Source of the DNA: an uncultured Bacteroidales bacterium
GTDB taxonomy: Bacteria > Bacteroidota > Bacteroidia > Bacteroidales > UBA932
Assembly (NCBI GenBank): GCA_900319685.1
Contig: ONPI01000003.1
Location: 1-32,216 of the forward strand
Reading direction: 5' to 3'
DNA length: 32,216 bases
This document shows positions 32,036 through 32,216 of this stretch, in pieces. A program made the translations under genes and the position numbers. Every line of letters starts with the position of its first letter. The stretch's first letter is position 1. Below the pieces are notes generated by a model. It worked only from the letters and a program-made list of their open reading frames with translations, ran no database searches and was not told the origin of the DNA.

Positions 32036-32163
32036 AAGCTACAGGCTGTCTCCTCCGAGGCCCGTGGCCGCCCGTGGCCACGTGAACGGGAGGGGCCCAC
32101 TAGCGCAGCGCAGTGGGAGGGATGAGCGAAGCGAAGGCTACCGGAGGAGAGCAGCCTGAGCTT
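32036..32163 (+). repeat. 128-bp multi-stem palindromic element
   Basis: The outer arms pair over about 20 bp: AAGCT, CAGGCTG and CTCCTCCG (32036-32057) with CGGAGGAG, CAGCCTG and AGCTT (32142-32163), apart from short bulges. Inside are hairpins CCCGT/ACGGG (32071-32075, 32086-32090) and CCCACT/AGTGGG (32096-32101, 32112-32117), a tandem CCCGTGGCC pair (32061, 32071) and a GCGAAGCGAAGG motif (32127-32138). No open reading frame of note uses this DNA. It may be an intergenic repeat or a structured RNA. The 53 bp to the window edge hold no recognised gene but end in AAGGAG, which might precede one. Confidence 0.68.
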
Positions 32164-32216
32164 GGAGGTGGAAGCCAAATAAATAGCTACCCTCCCTGTA
32201 TCACATATAAAAGGAG

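Noticed and set aside
32036..32163. Integron attC site or CRISPR repeat
   Set aside because: There are no attC core sites (GTTRRRY/RYYYAAC) and no regularly spaced repeats, so neither fits the palindrome.

Overview
The window looks like the chromosome of a GC-rich, uncultured-type Bacteroidales bacterium. The evidence is family content that is typical of that order (DUF4270, DUF4294, DUF4876, DUF6850, DUF3098, a fimbrillin-like lipoprotein, the short GT5 glycogen-synthase form) and repeated promoter -7 boxes of the form TAnnTTTG. No tRNA, rRNA, CRISPR array, integrase or transposase was seen. The genus cannot be fixed from the sequence alone.

Layout. (1) 1-6450, minus strand: an envelope operon transcribed as TonB-dependent receptor, DUF4876 lipoprotein, DUF6850 outer-membrane barrel and a fimbrillin-like lipoprotein cut by the left edge. 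It is divergent from pnuC (nicotinamide riboside-type permease), which is followed by acpP and a clear terminator. (2) 7771-10197, minus: a half-length GT5 glycogen synthase directly abutting a DUF4270 lipoprotein with a Gly/Tyr-rich insertion. (3) 10339-13171, plus: ftsX, DUF3098, uppP and an lpxH-type phosphoesterase, an envelope-biogenesis run. uppP carries an in-frame palindromic insertion. A DUF4294 gene converges on lpxH, and the 3' ends overlap by 70 bp. (4) 14005-24736, plus: a 22-gene ribosomal operon, rplP to rplQ, including secY, map, infA, rpmJ and rpoA. It starts at rplP with its own promoter and a foldable leader. The S10 half (rpsJ to rpsC), normally directly upstream, is not here. 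(5) 24833-28100, plus: a K+-dependent-type membrane pyrophosphatase and a LacI-family regulator. (6) 28097-30585, minus: miaA, purE and a secreted protein with a degenerate retropepsin-like domain plus helical repeats. (7) 30681-31934, plus: a serpin lipoprotein, followed by a long hairpin and a 128-bp multi-stem palindromic element near the right edge.

Most of the window is housekeeping: translation, secretion, wall and lipid A precursors, NAD precursor uptake, purine synthesis. The best leads are the in-frame palindrome in uppP and its possible relative at the right edge, the split of the S10-spc cluster with a structured leader, Shine-Dalgarno motifs on three ribosomal genes in a phylum that rarely uses them, the catalytically dead retropepsin-like protein, and the TonB/DUF4876/DUF6850/fimbrillin operon. 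No complete defence or mobile system was found.
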